From: a virus
Strand: one strand, 5' to 3'
Virus record (IMG/VR): IMGVR_UViG_3300036907_000061
Location: 1 to 64,000 of that record
Length of the DNA stretch: 64,000 nt
Made by a program: the position numbers and the translations under genes. Positions 27,249 to 36,643 of the stretch are shown here, in pieces. Position 1 is the first letter of the stretch. Each line of letters opens with the position of its first letter. Below the pieces are notes generated by a model. It was not told the DNA's origin, made no database searches, and worked only from the letters and a program-made list of their open reading frames with translations.

Positions 27249-28688
27249 TTACTTGATGCTGAACAGCTTTCCCGACACAGACTTTACATCTAATGGCCTT
27301 CTTGTTGAATCAGCAGGATTAGCTGGTTGGGTTGATGGTATGGAGGGTCCAGGAATGCGTCTTGGACCAGCCGGTGCCGTCGGGGTGTTTGGCGGTGCCG
27401 CAGGTATGTTTTGTGGCGCAGGGGTAACATTTTGTTCTGGTGCGGGTATGTATCCGAATTCTTCCGCCATCTTCCTTGCATGCACAACCCGAGCCTCTGC
27501 CCCCTGTTTGGCAGCCCAGGCAAACATTTCCAGAATCTGACTATGGGTTGCGGTCCAATAACTCTTGGTCTCAAAGTTATTATTTAGAGTTGATGCCTCA
27601 GATGGATTAGATTGAAGCATGGTTGAAAATTGCTGCCTGGTCAGGAACCGGCGACCGTTTCTAACTGTTATGTCGGGACCCGAGTTTGCTATGCTGTTGC
27701 ACTGTTCATTGATGAATGAAGATATTGCAATGTGGGTGGCGTCTCTCTCGTTGAACTTCTTTGCACCCCTCAGTAAGTAAACATATTCACCGGCATATTT
27801 TGCGGCGCGTTGCGCCTCTTCGTCGTAGACTGTAAGGGCCATTTTTTGCTGCTTGGTGATCTTATCTGGGGTGGTAGACCTTGCTTTTATGGCGTCGGCT
27901 ATGGGTGAGTTTACATCTGGTAGAATAAGCTTTTCGCCCACGTCGCGTATGATGTCATGCTGCATCTGCTCAATTCCGGGTCGCAGTTCATTTTCAAGGC
28001 TCCTGGCTGATAACTCCTCTATTTGAGGGGCCAGATTTTTTCGTACCCTTTCTTCCGCTTCCCGGGTTCCGATCTCGCGCTGTACCCTTCTGGACTCTGA
28101 CGCGCCTATTCTTGGTTTGGATGCAAGCACCTTCTGGAATGCGGTGTCGTTCTCATCAAAGGTTCGATCGGGGTCTTCCGATGACAGCTTCTGCACCTTC
28201 TGGTCATATTCCTTGTAGAACGCCACCATCTTCTTCTGCAATCCTTTATGGCGGTCGGGGTAAAGACTTTCGGCCACCTCCATTTCTCTAAGTTCTTCCC
28301 TTTGTTCTTCGGTCAGGGAGGAAATATATTGTTCGTCATCCGGTATAACCGGAGCTGGCGGCGGCTCCGCAGCAGGGATCGGTGCGGGTTCTGGAGGAAG
28401 AATAGATTCGGCATTGACGATCTTCGCCCTTTTTTTCCTGGCTGCCGGAGCTGGAGGAGGCTCTGGAGATACTGGTGGAGCGGGAGTGGCGGGTGCTGCG
28501 GGTGTAACATCTGAAACCACTACCGGGGGAACCGTTGGTGTGGGTGTCGGTTCTGGAGCGGGTTCTGGGGCTGGTGCCACTACTACGTTTTGACCCAAAT
28601 CACCTAAAATCTTTTGGATGAATGAGTCTGGTTTTTGAGGTTCTGTCACAACCGGAACTTCCGGTGTTGGGTTTGTGGGTTCTGGCAT
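27249..28688 (-). CDS. Scaffold-like protein with Pro/Ala-rich N-terminus
   Basis: The protein has 479 residues. Residues 1-130 are almost entirely Pro, Ala, Val, Glu and Thr. Residues 130-330 are highly charged helices (SSLTEEQREELREME, RRVQREIGTREAEERVRKN) predicted as coiled coil. The C-terminal part becomes Pro-rich again. Helical, charged, disordered-ended proteins between portal and capsid genes are usually scaffolding proteins. No protease motif is seen. Confidence 0.6.
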   Translation of the reverse strand: MPEPTNPTPEVPVVTEPQKPDSFIQKILGDLGQNVVVAPAPEPAPEPTPTPTVPPVVVSDVTPAAPATPAPPVSPEPPPAPAARKKRAKIVNAESILPPEPAPIPAAEPPPAPVIPDDEQYISSLTEEQREELREMEVAESLYPDRHKGLQKKMVAFYKEYDQKVQKLSSEDPDRTFDENDTAFQKVLASKPRIGASESRRVQREIGTREAEERVRKNLAPQIEELSARSLENELRPGIEQMQHDIIRDVGEKLILPDVNSPIADAIKARSTTPDKITKQQKMALTVYDEEAQRAAKYAGEYVYLLRGAKKFNERDATHIAISSFINEQCNSIANSGPDITVRNGRRFLTRQQFSTMLQSNPSEASTLNNNFETKSYWTATHSQILEMFAWAAKQGAEARVVHARKMAEEFGYIPAPEQNVTPAPQNIPAAPPNTPTAPAGPRRIPGPSIPSTQPANPADSTRRPLDVKSVSGKLFSIK

Positions 28689-28692
28689 AATG

Positions 28693-31107
28693 TTATTGCG
28701 GTGGTGGTGCCCCTTGAGTCATCCCACCGGGTGGCGATCCGGGGGGTGGACCTTGTGGGCTGGATTGTTTTTCAATTTGTGCGGCTGCTTGGGGATTGGT
28801 CTGGCTGATGACCTGCAATATTGCCTGAACTTGTTTTGCGGTTGTGTGTTCGGTGTCTGCCAGTTGTTGTATGGCCTGCATTACTTGCTGGTCGTCTCCC
28901 ATTTCAAATGAATCGCTTTCGCCATCTTTGAGCTGCATGTTCAGGTCTACTCCGGCATCGGAGTCGCGCACCATGGTGTTGATGAGTTCCAGGACTTTCT
29001 TCTTGCCCATGGCGGTCAGTACGGCCTTTTGGACTTCTGGTTGCAGGGTTCCAATGGCGTGGAGTATCTGCACCAAAACCTGGGCTCGTTGGGTTCCAAT
29101 GGAACGGAATGATCCGTCGCGGGTATTGAAGATGTAGTTGTGAATCAGGTTCTGTTTATTGCCCATGATGGTGTAAAATCCAGGAACATAACCCATGGGC
29201 ATGTCACCATCTTCATTTGGCTTTACCTCAAATCCAGCCTGCTCCACTATGGATTGTGGATATCTTGCCTCCACCGTAAGTTCAATATCTGGCGTGCCGC
29301 ATGCTATGAGGGATTCAAAGCAGATTCGTTTCATTGCCGCCCTGCCCTCATCTATTGGGGAAGAAATGAAGTTGTAAATTACATCGGTTGTGCCGCTGAT
29401 CGCGGCGGTCTCGGTTGCGGAAATCTCATGCGATGGAACCTGCCCCTGTTCATGGGCGCTCATCATTGCCAGGCGCTCTGCCAGATTTATGGTGGTTGTT
29501 ATCGCTTGCAGGATTTCCCCTATCTGGGTATTGGTTTGGGCGCGGGTAACACTAAATATATTTTCGCCCTTTATCTCAATTCCCATCTCCCGCATCTTTG
29601 AGAAAGACGCCTCAAGTATGATGATGCCCGCGTAGTAATCCTTGGAGGTCATTGACTTTACAAATTCGTCATATGCCTTCTTGCCGTCTTCGGTGTCTGG
29701 GAACACATCCTTGTTCAGCGTTGCCACTGTAAACAGGTCTCGCTTAACCACTTCCAGAAGCTGGCTGAACAGGTTGGTGATCTGGTCCTGGAATGGAAGC
29801 ATCTCGTGGGCGAGGGAAATATTAAGGAATCTAGCATCCTGCTCATTGAAGCTGTATACTGCCCCCGGGCTGCTTGGCATTATCTTGGCATAAACAACAG
29901 TATTGTCTCCAGCAACTTTCAAATGTATCCACACAGGATACGGGTAAGTGCCCCAGTTCCAGTTTTGGGGAATGACCTTTACCCACAGGTTGGTGTAGAA
30001 AGTGGCCACTTCTTCCATGCCTCCCTGATAAATACCGGCATAGACTCCTATGGTATTCTTGCGGTCGTTCTTGGCGGCCGGGTCATCGTCCACGTTGGGT
30101 ATCAGTGGTGGAATGAGTCGGTCGAAATATTGATTGAAGTAGGTTGGGAAGGTGGTAAACCAGCTAATCATTCCCCTGGAGAAACAAACAGAATCTCGGT
30201 TGAAGAAGTCGGGACTCTCCATCACATCGCCCCACCGGCAAACATCCCAGTATCCAACGTATTCGCATCCTGTGTCGGTGTTCAGACTTGTCAATGGATG
30301 ATTGTTGTCGTAGAATAATCTGGATGGGTGGGGAGTAACCCAGGCAATCCCCTCCTTGGACACTCTGGGTGTAATCTTGAAATCTGATTTTCCCGCCAGT
30401 TCTGGTGCTATTTTCTCGGCTTCATAGGTCCAGTATCGTTCCCAGTTTGATCTGGGAAATGCCACCGTGTGTCCATACAAAAGCATTTCACGCACGAACT
30501 GGTCCTGCTGGTGCCGATATCCAAAATCATCAGCCATTACATCCATTCTCTGACTGGTAAGGTCGGCCCTGAGATATCCAACTTGACTGACGTTTCGGGG
30601 GTCATATTTCCACCATGGCCACAATCCTGCATATTTTGCCGATTGGGCGGCAACCCTACGCATGATAATGGATCGCACTATATTGACGTTTACCTCTGTG
30701 AACTTTGGAAGATCGATGAATACGGGCTCTCCATCCTTGTTCTTTTTGACGTACTTGTCTCCGCCTGGAACTCCCTCCATGGCTTTTGCGGCTTTTGGGA
30801 TGTCTATCCTTCCTTGAGCGTATTGCATCAGGGGAAGAATCTGCTTGTTGATGGGGCAAGAATCCCATGCCAAATCTACTGCGGAATAGATGGCATGATT
30901 AACCAGAGAATGGTATATATGCTCCTGCAACCAACCGGCAACCATGAGTTTGAACTTCTCCCTTAACTTTACCTCTTCTGTGATAGCCTTTAGTTCTCCG
31001 GGAGACATCTTTTTCTGCTTGCGAGGATCGGGCATCTTGGACGTGAAGAATTTTCGCAGTCGGGAATCGTTGGTTCCAAACCGTTCCAGGATGTCGTAGT
31101 TTACCAT
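28693..31107 (-). CDS. Portal protein
   Basis: The protein has 804 residues and starts MVNYDILERFGTNDSRL. It has the size and helical profile of podovirus-type portals: an N-terminal wing, a central stem segment with INLAERLAMMSAHEQ and ATETAAISGTTDVIYNFI, and a long Gln/Pro-rich C-terminal barrel tail (residues 720-804). It lies between GroES/terminase genes and the scaffold, as portals do. No other gene in the window fits the portal role. Confidence 0.7.
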   Translation of the reverse strand: MVNYDILERFGTNDSRLRKFFTSKMPDPRKQKKMSPGELKAITEEVKLREKFKLMVAGWLQEHIYHSLVNHAIYSAVDLAWDSCPINKQILPLMQYAQGRIDIPKAAKAMEGVPGGDKYVKKNKDGEPVFIDLPKFTEVNVNIVRSIIMRRVAAQSAKYAGLWPWWKYDPRNVSQVGYLRADLTSQRMDVMADDFGYRHQQDQFVREMLLYGHTVAFPRSNWERYWTYEAEKIAPELAGKSDFKITPRVSKEGIAWVTPHPSRLFYDNNHPLTSLNTDTGCEYVGYWDVCRWGDVMESPDFFNRDSVCFSRGMISWFTTFPTYFNQYFDRLIPPLIPNVDDDPAAKNDRKNTIGVYAGIYQGGMEEVATFYTNLWVKVIPQNWNWGTYPYPVWIHLKVAGDNTVVYAKIMPSSPGAVYSFNEQDARFLNISLAHEMLPFQDQITNLFSQLLEVVKRDLFTVATLNKDVFPDTEDGKKAYDEFVKSMTSKDYYAGIIILEASFSKMREMGIEIKGENIFSVTRAQTNTQIGEILQAITTTINLAERLAMMSAHEQGQVPSHEISATETAAISGTTDVIYNFISSPIDEGRAAMKRICFESLIACGTPDIELTVEARYPQSIVEQAGFEVKPNEDGDMPMGYVPGFYTIMGNKQNLIHNYIFNTRDGSFRSIGTQRAQVLVQILHAIGTLQPEVQKAVLTAMGKKKVLELINTMVRDSDAGVDLNMQLKDGESDSFEMGDDQQVMQAIQQLADTEHTTAKQVQAILQVISQTNPQAAAQIEKQSSPQGPPPGSPPGGMTQGAPPPQ

Positions 31108-31108
31108 A

Positions 31109-31435
31109 TTAAGCCCGTTTTACAATAGCGATGATGTTGTTCTCTCTCGTGAGATGGCAGTGTAAGTCTTCAACGTCCACATCCTGATGGCCGTATGGAT
31201 CATATTTCACAATGTCGCCAATCCGCACCTCCACCGGAATCAGGGTGCCATTGGTAAACCGCCTGCCCGGCCCATGTGCTAGAACTTTTCCATTTATGTG
31301 TGGATTGCGAGGGTCTGGTGCGGCATTCTGTGGAAGTATAAATCCTCTTAGTGTTTGTTCGCCTTCGTCCACTGGATGTATTAATACCTGATTAGAGCAC
31401 GGCTGAAGCATATTGGTCTCTATATTTTTTACCAA
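31109..31435 (-). CDS. Phage-encoded GroES (Cpn10) co-chaperonin
   Basis: The protein has 108 residues. The Cpn10 pattern is clear: NQVLIHPVDEGEQTLRGFILP (strand, mobile-loop region), then GKVLAHGPGRRFTNGTLIPVEVRIGDIVKYDPYG, and the terminal strand ENNIIAIVKRA. Length fits the 95-110 residues of the family. Phage GroES homologues, such as T4 gp31, partner host GroEL to fold capsid proteins. Its position immediately before portal and capsid genes agrees with that. The segment between the first strands is shorter and Asn/Pro-rich, so the mobile loop differs from bacterial GroES. Confidence 0.8.
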   Translation of the reverse strand: MVKNIETNMLQPCSNQVLIHPVDEGEQTLRGFILPQNAAPDPRNPHINGKVLAHGPGRRFTNGTLIPVEVRIGDIVKYDPYGHQDVDVEDLHCHLTRENNIIAIVKRA

Positions 31436-31802
31436 TGAAGTTCATTGGCATGATTGGTTCTCCGCTGTGTTGGGTTCTGAAATATACCAGGGCACTCTGT
31501 ATGATTGCGAAATGAAGAGACGCTACCGGCTCGAATTTTCCTTTGTAGATTGCCCGCTCCAGTTGCGACTTCTTGAGGCAGCATAGCTCCGCCAGTTCTT
31601 CCATGGTGCAGTTGAGTTGCTGGCATAGGTTTACGGCGCTTTGCAGGCTCCATCCGGCATGAATGCCAAGCCTTTCGTAATGCCTGTGGATACGATACGC
31701 AGCGCCGGTTTTGAGCAGTTCTCGTTGATGTTTGTAATTCCTTCGCTTCTTACGGCTGCATTCCGTCGGCGGTTTTTGTGGTTGGGTTGGCGCTGACTCC
31801 AT
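31392..31802 (-). CDS. Helix-turn-helix protein, small
   Basis: The protein has 136 residues. A basic N-terminal tail (CSRKKRRNYKHQREL) is followed by helices containing LQSAVNLCQQLNCTMEELAELCCLKKSQLERAIYKGKFEP, which has the spacing of an XRE-type HTH. It overlaps the GroES gene by 44 nt and the acidic-protein gene by 53 nt. It may regulate late genes, or be a DNA-binding packaging accessory; no family match was recognised. Confidence 0.5.
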   Translation of the reverse strand: MESAPTQPQKPPTECSRKKRRNYKHQRELLKTGAAYRIHRHYERLGIHAGWSLQSAVNLCQQLNCTMEELAELCCLKKSQLERAIYKGKFEPVASLHFAIIQSALVYFRTQHSGEPIMPMNFIGKKYRDQYASAVL

Positions 31803-32091
31803 TTTCGGATTCCTCTTCGGCGTCCTCGTCTTCCTTGTCCCCCTTTACCACCTTGACGCCGGGTTCGTCGTTTTCGGCGGTATCACCGGACTTGGTTGAT
31901 CCCTTGGGGGTGACGAATTCTATCTCGGAAATTGAGAATGTGCAGGTATTGTCATCAGATTGGTCTAACTGCAAGACGGCGCTTTTTACTGTCAGCTCGT
32001 CGCCCGGTTGTAGTTTGCTGACTAATGAAGCGAGTTCCGGTTCGTCCCGAGTGTCAATAATGACCTTGTCGATTTGTGTGGTATTCATCAT
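31750..32091 (-). CDS. Acidic small protein
   Basis: The protein has 113 residues. A compact N-terminal domain (IDKVIIDTRDEPELASLVSKL, LTVKSAVLQLDQSDD) is followed by a highly acidic tail (KEDEDAEEESENG). It is co-linear with terminase and head genes. Acidic tails of this type occur in assembly factors and DNA mimics, but nothing specific is supported here. Confidence 0.5.
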   Translation of the reverse strand: MMNTTQIDKVIIDTRDEPELASLVSKLQPGDELTVKSAVLQLDQSDDNTCTFSISEIEFVTPKGSTKSGDTAENDEPGVKVVKGDKEDEDAEEESENGVSANPTTKTADGMQP

Positions 32092-32172
32092 GGCGGTGTG
32101 CCTTTGTTAGTTAATGGAAAATGTATGTTCGACCATAAAATATGCCATATCACCGTTGGTGTCAAGATTTCT

Positions 32173-33744
32173 TTAACCGGAGCCTACTCTGATGAGTCTT
32201 GGTGCCACTTCGGCCTGTTTGAAAACCAACCTTCCGCCCAGCGACTCTTTGAACATGGGATACGAACAGGCATCAAACACATCCACGTATGGGTGCTGTC
32301 GCTTGGGTTTCTCTGGGTCTTCCTTGTCGGCCTCCAGATTCCCCATCATGTCTCGCACATTCTTGCAGGTTGCAGAAACGAATAACTCATCCTGCCACAA
32401 TTTGGATTGTAGTAATCTGATTCGGGCCGAGATGCTTCCCTGTCCCTTGGGGCAGCCAATCATCTTAATCTGTCTCACTCCAACGGCACCGATGTCTTTT
32501 GAAAATTCAGGGGCGGCTTTGTTGAACTCTTTCTCAAACTCCATTGCGTCGTAACTTCCGGTGCCGGGCCGGTACTGGTTGATGGCCGATTCATCGGTGA
32601 TGTGCATGTATTGAAACTCGAAATTGCATGTTTTCTTCCAGAACCGCATCCTTTCAATCACCTCCCAGGCCAGGCTTTTATACAGCGTTCGTTTGTAAAA
32701 CTTGCAGATTTCATCGAAAATTATTATGACATTCTTGTCCTTCATGGGTATGAATTGCTCGAATATGATTGCCGACCACATCTGTCCCAGGTCGTATCCG
32801 ATGTGGATGGGCCATCCGGGCCGGGGCAGTAATCCCTCTCCTTTGATAATATCCCCCTTACAGTGCCGGTCCTGATTCCAGTATTCGGTAAGTATTCCAT
32901 CTCCCCTTGGCCGGTCCACCCATTCTCCACCAACCAGTCTGCGGTATTCGGTCGGGTCGTTCTTGAGGGTCTTTTGAAGCTGTTCCATGTAGCCCCTGGG
33001 AACCCTATGTGCGTTCTCAGTGAATGGAATGTGGAATATGGAAAAATCCTTGTCTCTGATGCCGGTCTTTTCATCAACGCATTCTACATGAAATACCTTG
33101 AATACCCAATGAGAAGGACCTTCTGGATTGCAGGTGGCAACAAATTGCTGTGGTCCGGTGATTCCCCGTCTGCGACCCAGTTGCAGTTTTGGATAGACGA
33201 AGTATTCCCTGCCGTCGCAATTGGTCAATTCCTCCACAATTACCATGCTGGGAGACCATGCTTTTACTCGATGCTCAACCTGAACAGAATACTGAATTGA
33301 CATCAATAGAATCTTGGACCAGCCGCCATATCTGTTCCTGATCCATCTATGTCGATCTTTGGTGAGCGGGTCTAGTTTGCTGGCGGTGTATTCCAGTCCA
33401 ATTCCGTCCTTCCATGCTGGAAGAATCAAGGTATCCATGTCATACCAAAGGCCTTCAAATCCAGACCGCAGTGAGGGTGTGATGATTAGAACCAGGGCGT
33501 TATCGTTGTCGTAGGCGTGTCTAACCCCCATATAACCGGCACAGATTGATTTACCGCTTGCCTTTTCGGCTTCCATCAATACGTTCAAAGCCGAACTGTG
33601 AAATGCCAGTTTCTGGGTTGGATTAAGATCGGGCTCCCACGTCTTGTCGGGAATGGGTTTGGATGTGGGCGGTGGCGGTGTTTCGACCGGCTCGAATTGC
33701 TCAACTATGGCGCTGGCAAGGTCGTCTGTGAAATTAGGTCGCAT
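32173..33744 (-). CDS. terL: Terminase large subunit
   Basis: The protein has 523 residues. The Walker A-like loop AEKASGKS lies at about residues 59-66, followed by a hydrophobic Walker B strand and acidic pair (MVIVEELTNCDG, near residue 165). The nuclease half has the usual acidic triad candidates, IHIGYDLG near residue 308 and HITDESA near residue 375. The size and order fit a TerL ATPase-nuclease that pumps DNA into the prohead. Its start overlaps the small-terminase candidate by 11 nt. Confidence 0.8.
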   Translation of the reverse strand: MRPNFTDDLASAIVEQFEPVETPPPPTSKPIPDKTWEPDLNPTQKLAFHSSALNVLMEAEKASGKSICAGYMGVRHAYDNDNALVLIITPSLRSGFEGLWYDMDTLILPAWKDGIGLEYTASKLDPLTKDRHRWIRNRYGGWSKILLMSIQYSVQVEHRVKAWSPSMVIVEELTNCDGREYFVYPKLQLGRRRGITGPQQFVATCNPEGPSHWVFKVFHVECVDEKTGIRDKDFSIFHIPFTENAHRVPRGYMEQLQKTLKNDPTEYRRLVGGEWVDRPRGDGILTEYWNQDRHCKGDIIKGEGLLPRPGWPIHIGYDLGQMWSAIIFEQFIPMKDKNVIIIFDEICKFYKRTLYKSLAWEVIERMRFWKKTCNFEFQYMHITDESAINQYRPGTGSYDAMEFEKEFNKAAPEFSKDIGAVGVRQIKMIGCPKGQGSISARIRLLQSKLWQDELFVSATCKNVRDMMGNLEADKEDPEKPKRQHPYVDVFDACSYPMFKESLGGRLVFKQAEVAPRLIRVGSG

Positions 33745-34447
33745 CTTGCGGCTCTCTGGTTAGTGGGCCAAAAGACGGACTGCGTGGTGGTTTTCCTCCT
33801 AGGTTTTGAGACTGTGAAAGCTGACGTATTCTTGCGGCGGTGAGGGTGGCTTTGAGTGCCCGGTCATACATTCCGTTCATCAATTCAAGCAGTCTGCTTC
33901 TGTCCTTGCGAAGCATTTCCTCGTAATCTAGCGCAAGTTCGCTGTTCACAGATTGTTTGTCTGGGTCGTTGATTACCGAGGTGATGTTCTTTACCTCAAT
34001 CATCATCTCTATGAACTGTCGGGCTATTCCCCCACCAAGAAGATCGACCACATTTCGGAAATGGGCTCGATGGAATTTCTGTAGATTGACAGCAAGATCA
34101 AGGTCTTCCCCGGATATTCCAATGTTTTCAAGACCGCTTCTTACCAGCCTGTCCTCTTTCTCAATCAACCTGGCCATTGCGTCCTCCGCTATTAATGGCG
34201 CTATAGCCTCGCTGGGAGCCGTAGGAAGCGTCGGGGCCGCCCGGTTGATGTCTGTGTAGTCTACTGGAATCGGTGGGGTCTTGTGCTTTCTCTGCCACCT
34301 AAGCGATAAGTTCTTGTTTCCGTTGATTTTTTGCTTTAGATCGGGTCCGGTTATCCCCAGCACTCGTGCAGCCCTTGAGACCACACCTTGACACTGTTCC
34401 ATTGCTTGGTGAATGGAAGCCTCTGAGATTGGGTTTTCATCAGGCAT
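33734..34447 (-). CDS. Terminase small subunit candidate
   Basis: The start MPDENPISEASIHQAMEQC at 34447 is preferred because it overlaps the upstream DUF1353 gene by only 8 nt; an upstream start would overlap by 68 nt. The protein then has 237 residues. Residues 10-45 form a Fis-like HTH (GVVSRAARVLGITGPDLKQKI), and the rest is helical with basic and acidic stretches. Position directly before TerL and a DNA-binding N-terminus fit the small subunit that recognises the packaging site. Confidence 0.6.
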   Translation of the reverse strand: MPDENPISEASIHQAMEQCQGVVSRAARVLGITGPDLKQKINGNKNLSLRWQRKHKTPPIPVDYTDINRAAPTLPTAPSEAIAPLIAEDAMARLIEKEDRLVRSGLENIGISGEDLDLAVNLQKFHRAHFRNVVDLLGGGIARQFIEMMIEVKNITSVINDPDKQSVNSELALDYEEMLRKDRSRLLELMNGMYDRALKATLTAARIRQLSQSQNLGGKPPRSPSFGPLTREPQDAT

Positions 34448-34850
34448 GTCGGTCACTGTCGAAAGCTGAACCTCCGCCAAGTCTAAGCGAGTAATAAATT
34501 GTTTCAATCTCTACATCTGCAACTCCCTGCGCCGCAAGGGCTTCCTTCATCAACTCGTCGCACTCGAACCGGGACAGGGTGAGTTGTGTCCATGTTCCAT
34601 CGGGCTGTAGCTCTTGCAGGAAGTTATGATACCCGGCGTCGTGTAATAGGCCCGGAAACCATTCTGGCCCAAACGGAGGAATAATGTCCCACACGAATCT
34701 TGGAGTAGAAATCCCATCCGTGGAACCACCGTCAATGGCCCTCAGTACGCGACCATCTTGAGTCACATACTCAAGTGGCTCCAGCAGAATGAAATTATGG
34801 CCGTCATAGGTTCTGACGGCCAATGACAGGTTTTTGAAACCGTATGACAT
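34440..34850 (-). CDS. DUF1353-family protein
   Basis: The protein has 136 residues. The family core is clear: STDGISTPRFVWDIIPPFG and FPGLLHDAGYHN, with the conserved histidine-aspartate pair HD. DUF1353 proteins are frequent near phage lysis and packaging genes; their activity is not established. It is translationally coupled to the next gene. Confidence 0.75.
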   Translation of the reverse strand: MSYGFKNLSLAVRTYDGHNFILLEPLEYVTQDGRVLRAIDGGSTDGISTPRFVWDIIPPFGPEWFPGLLHDAGYHNFLQELQPDGTWTQLTLSRFECDELMKEALAAQGVADVEIETIYYSLRLGGGSAFDSDRHA

Positions 34851-35486
34851 TTAGAACTTCCAAGTGAAGTTGATGTGAGCCATGGGCATGGCAGGTTGCA
34901 ATCCACGCGCGGCGGCACCGGCGCAGTTCACTACCCCACCTCCAAAATCGATGAACTTGTCCGATCCGACCTGAAAATTAAGGTCGCCGGTCAACCCGCT
35001 CTGCTCTCCAATTAACACCCCTCCATTCAAAGAGGTGAATGGTCCGGAGAATAGTCGCACAATAACCGGAAGGTTTAGAACAGGAATGGTTTCCACGGTG
35101 GAGATGGAAAGGTTAATCGTGGCGTCGTAAAAGTTAAATGCCCGAGTTTTCTTGCCCGTGTTCAGGTCGGTCGTCTCGGTCTGGATTCCGGCAATCGCAA
35201 AACCGGCGTTTACCATGGAATTTGTGTTGACTCCATTCACTTCAATGCCGCCGCCGTAATTTCCAGACCCGTTTTGCAGACCGAAGATACCGGCTGAAAT
35301 GGGATTGGTCAAGGTCAGTGTCTTGAAGAAGTTGTACCCATCGGTTACGACCTTGGTTGCCCCAGCTGGAACAGAAGATATAACGTTGCTGACGGTGGTT
35401 ACCGTGTTGGTGGATACCACTGTTTGGGCGGCGGCGGAGAGCGACAGCATTGACACCAATGCCGCTGTGAATAATAGGGTTTTCAT
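34851..35486 (-). CDS. Secreted outer-membrane-barrel-like protein
   Basis: The start at 35486 (MKTLLFTAALVSMLSLSAAA) gives a canonical signal peptide; a 20-codon extension upstream would overlap the neighbouring gene. The mature 190 residues are beta-rich and end INFTWKF, with a C-terminal phenylalanine and alternating hydrophobic residues, the signature of Bam-inserted outer-membrane barrels. A phage-encoded barrel could mask a receptor, exclude other phages or act in release. The barrel assignment is inferred from the signal peptide and C-terminal strand. Confidence 0.55.
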   Translation of the reverse strand: MKTLLFTAALVSMLSLSAAAQTVVSTNTVTTVSNVISSVPAGATKVVTDGYNFFKTLTLTNPISAGIFGLQNGSGNYGGGIEVNGVNTNSMVNAGFAIAGIQTETTDLNTGKKTRAFNFYDATINLSISTVETIPVLNLPVIVRLFSGPFTSLNGGVLIGEQSGLTGDLNFQVGSDKFIDFGGGVVNCAGAAARGLQPAMPMAHINFTWKF

Positions 35487-35496
35487 GGTTGGTATA

Positions 35497-35688
35497 TTAT
35501 CGGAGTTGTGGGACGGGGATGTCGTGGGCATGTCCCAGAACCCCAAACACTTGGAGCAACCAGAACACCACGCAAATTAACACTACTACGTTGATTACTT
35601 TTTTGATTGTTCCGTCGATTGGCAGGTAGGTGTTTAATACCCACAACAGCAATCCAACAACGGCCAGGATGATGATGACTTGAAACAT
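35497..35688 (-). CDS. Thivi_2564-family small membrane protein
   Basis: The protein has 63 residues with two transmembrane segments (QVIIILAVVGLLLWVL and INVVVLICVVFWLLQVFG) linked by a short polar turn. This is the pattern of Thivi_2564-family membrane proteins found in bacteria and their phages. Role unknown; a holin-like lysis function is possible from position among small membrane genes. Confidence 0.65.
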   Translation of the reverse strand: MFQVIIILAVVGLLLWVLNTYLPIDGTIKKVINVVVLICVVFWLLQVFGVLGHAHDIPVPQLR

Positions 35689-35695
35689 AATTTAT

Positions 35696-35998
35696 TTATG
35701 GACTTACCGCAGGAACTGCGGATTTGTTTGGGCCGGTTTGGTTGATGGCATCGACGGCGTCTGCGATGTTGTTTACAATTGAAGCGTCAGCGGCATAGTA
35801 CGCGGTGAGGGCCTTGCCAATTGCGCCCACAATCACTCCAAACAGGGCCACATACCACATCACAGCAAGCTGCGTGGGTGATAGTATTGTGGATGTGTTG
35901 GGTGAGATTTGGGATAGTTGGGTAAGGAATCCGATTCCCGCCAGAGAGGCCCCCAACACCTGAACCGCACCACCTAGATTTGTTTTTGCGTGTGCCAT
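35696..35998 (-). CDS. Small membrane protein, holin-like
   Basis: The protein has 100 residues. Hydrophobic segments lie at about residues 10-28 (VQVLGASLAGIGFLTQL) and 45-65 (LAVMWYVALFGVIVGAIG), with a polar Ala/Asp/Asn tail. Two transmembrane helices and a short tail are compatible with a holin or pinholin, but no endolysin was found to pair it with. Confidence 0.45.
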   Translation of the reverse strand: MAHAKTNLGGAVQVLGASLAGIGFLTQLSQISPNTSTILSPTQLAVMWYVALFGVIVGAIGKALTAYYAADASIVNNIADAVDAINQTGPNKSAVPAVSP

Positions 35999-36002
35999 AA
36001 AT

Positions 36003-36599
36003 TTAGATGCATAGAATGTTTACCGCCTGCGTTCCTCCACCTACCGTCATGTACAGGTCGGCCATGTTGAACTTGAACTGGGTCGGTGAGGTCAGGGTCA
36101 GGGAATTCCCGGAGGTGATAGTCGTGAACCATCCATATGAGTTTGCCAGACTGACCGAGTCGGGGGAGATGGAAACCGTAGCACCGCCGGAAGGAACTGA
36201 AATTGTAACCTGTTGAGCCATAACCACTAATGAGATGATTCCACCAACGGTTGGGCTGTTGTTGGTAACTGCGAACGCGCTCTCTCTCCAGTTGTCTGGG
36301 TTCTGGGGAATGGTGGCTGTAATTGTTTTGGCAGCATAGTCAACGGAGGTAATGAGATAACTTTTGGCATTCAGCATCGGGTCTTCCGTGATGCCAGATA
36401 CGTTAACCACCTGTCCGACCCTAACCCAGAATATTCCAGCCGATGCAGAAAACGTAACACTGCCCAGTCCGTCACCAACATATCCGGTGATTAAGATGTT
36501 GGGGGGTGCCAAAGATGTGGGGGTGGTTGCGATGGTTGCCGAATAGGTTAACCAGCCCAGATTGGGAAGCCCGGTTGCGGATGACGTGGCTGTTAGCAT
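36003..36599 (-). CDS. Beta-rich protein, paralogue A of a tandem pair
   Basis: The protein has 198 residues. It aligns along its full length with the next gene upstream: both share LPNLGWLTY/LPTLLWQTY, VGDGLGSVTF/SGDGVGNVTF, RVGQ(V/F)VNVSGI, YLITSVDY/FLITAVDY and a C-terminal FKFN(M/L). It has no signal peptide and no catalytic motif. Likely a virion decoration or fibre-type protein that arose by duplication. Confidence 0.6.
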   Translation of the reverse strand: MLTATSSATGLPNLGWLTYSATIATTPTSLAPPNILITGYVGDGLGSVTFSASAGIFWVRVGQVVNVSGITEDPMLNAKSYLITSVDYAAKTITATIPQNPDNWRESAFAVTNNSPTVGGIISLVVMAQQVTISVPSGGATVSISPDSVSLANSYGWFTTITSGNSLTLTSPTQFKFNMADLYMTVGGGTQAVNILCI

Positions 36600-36643
36600 T
36601 GTGGTGAATCTAGGTCAGATGATGGTCGGTTGCAAGTTTTATT

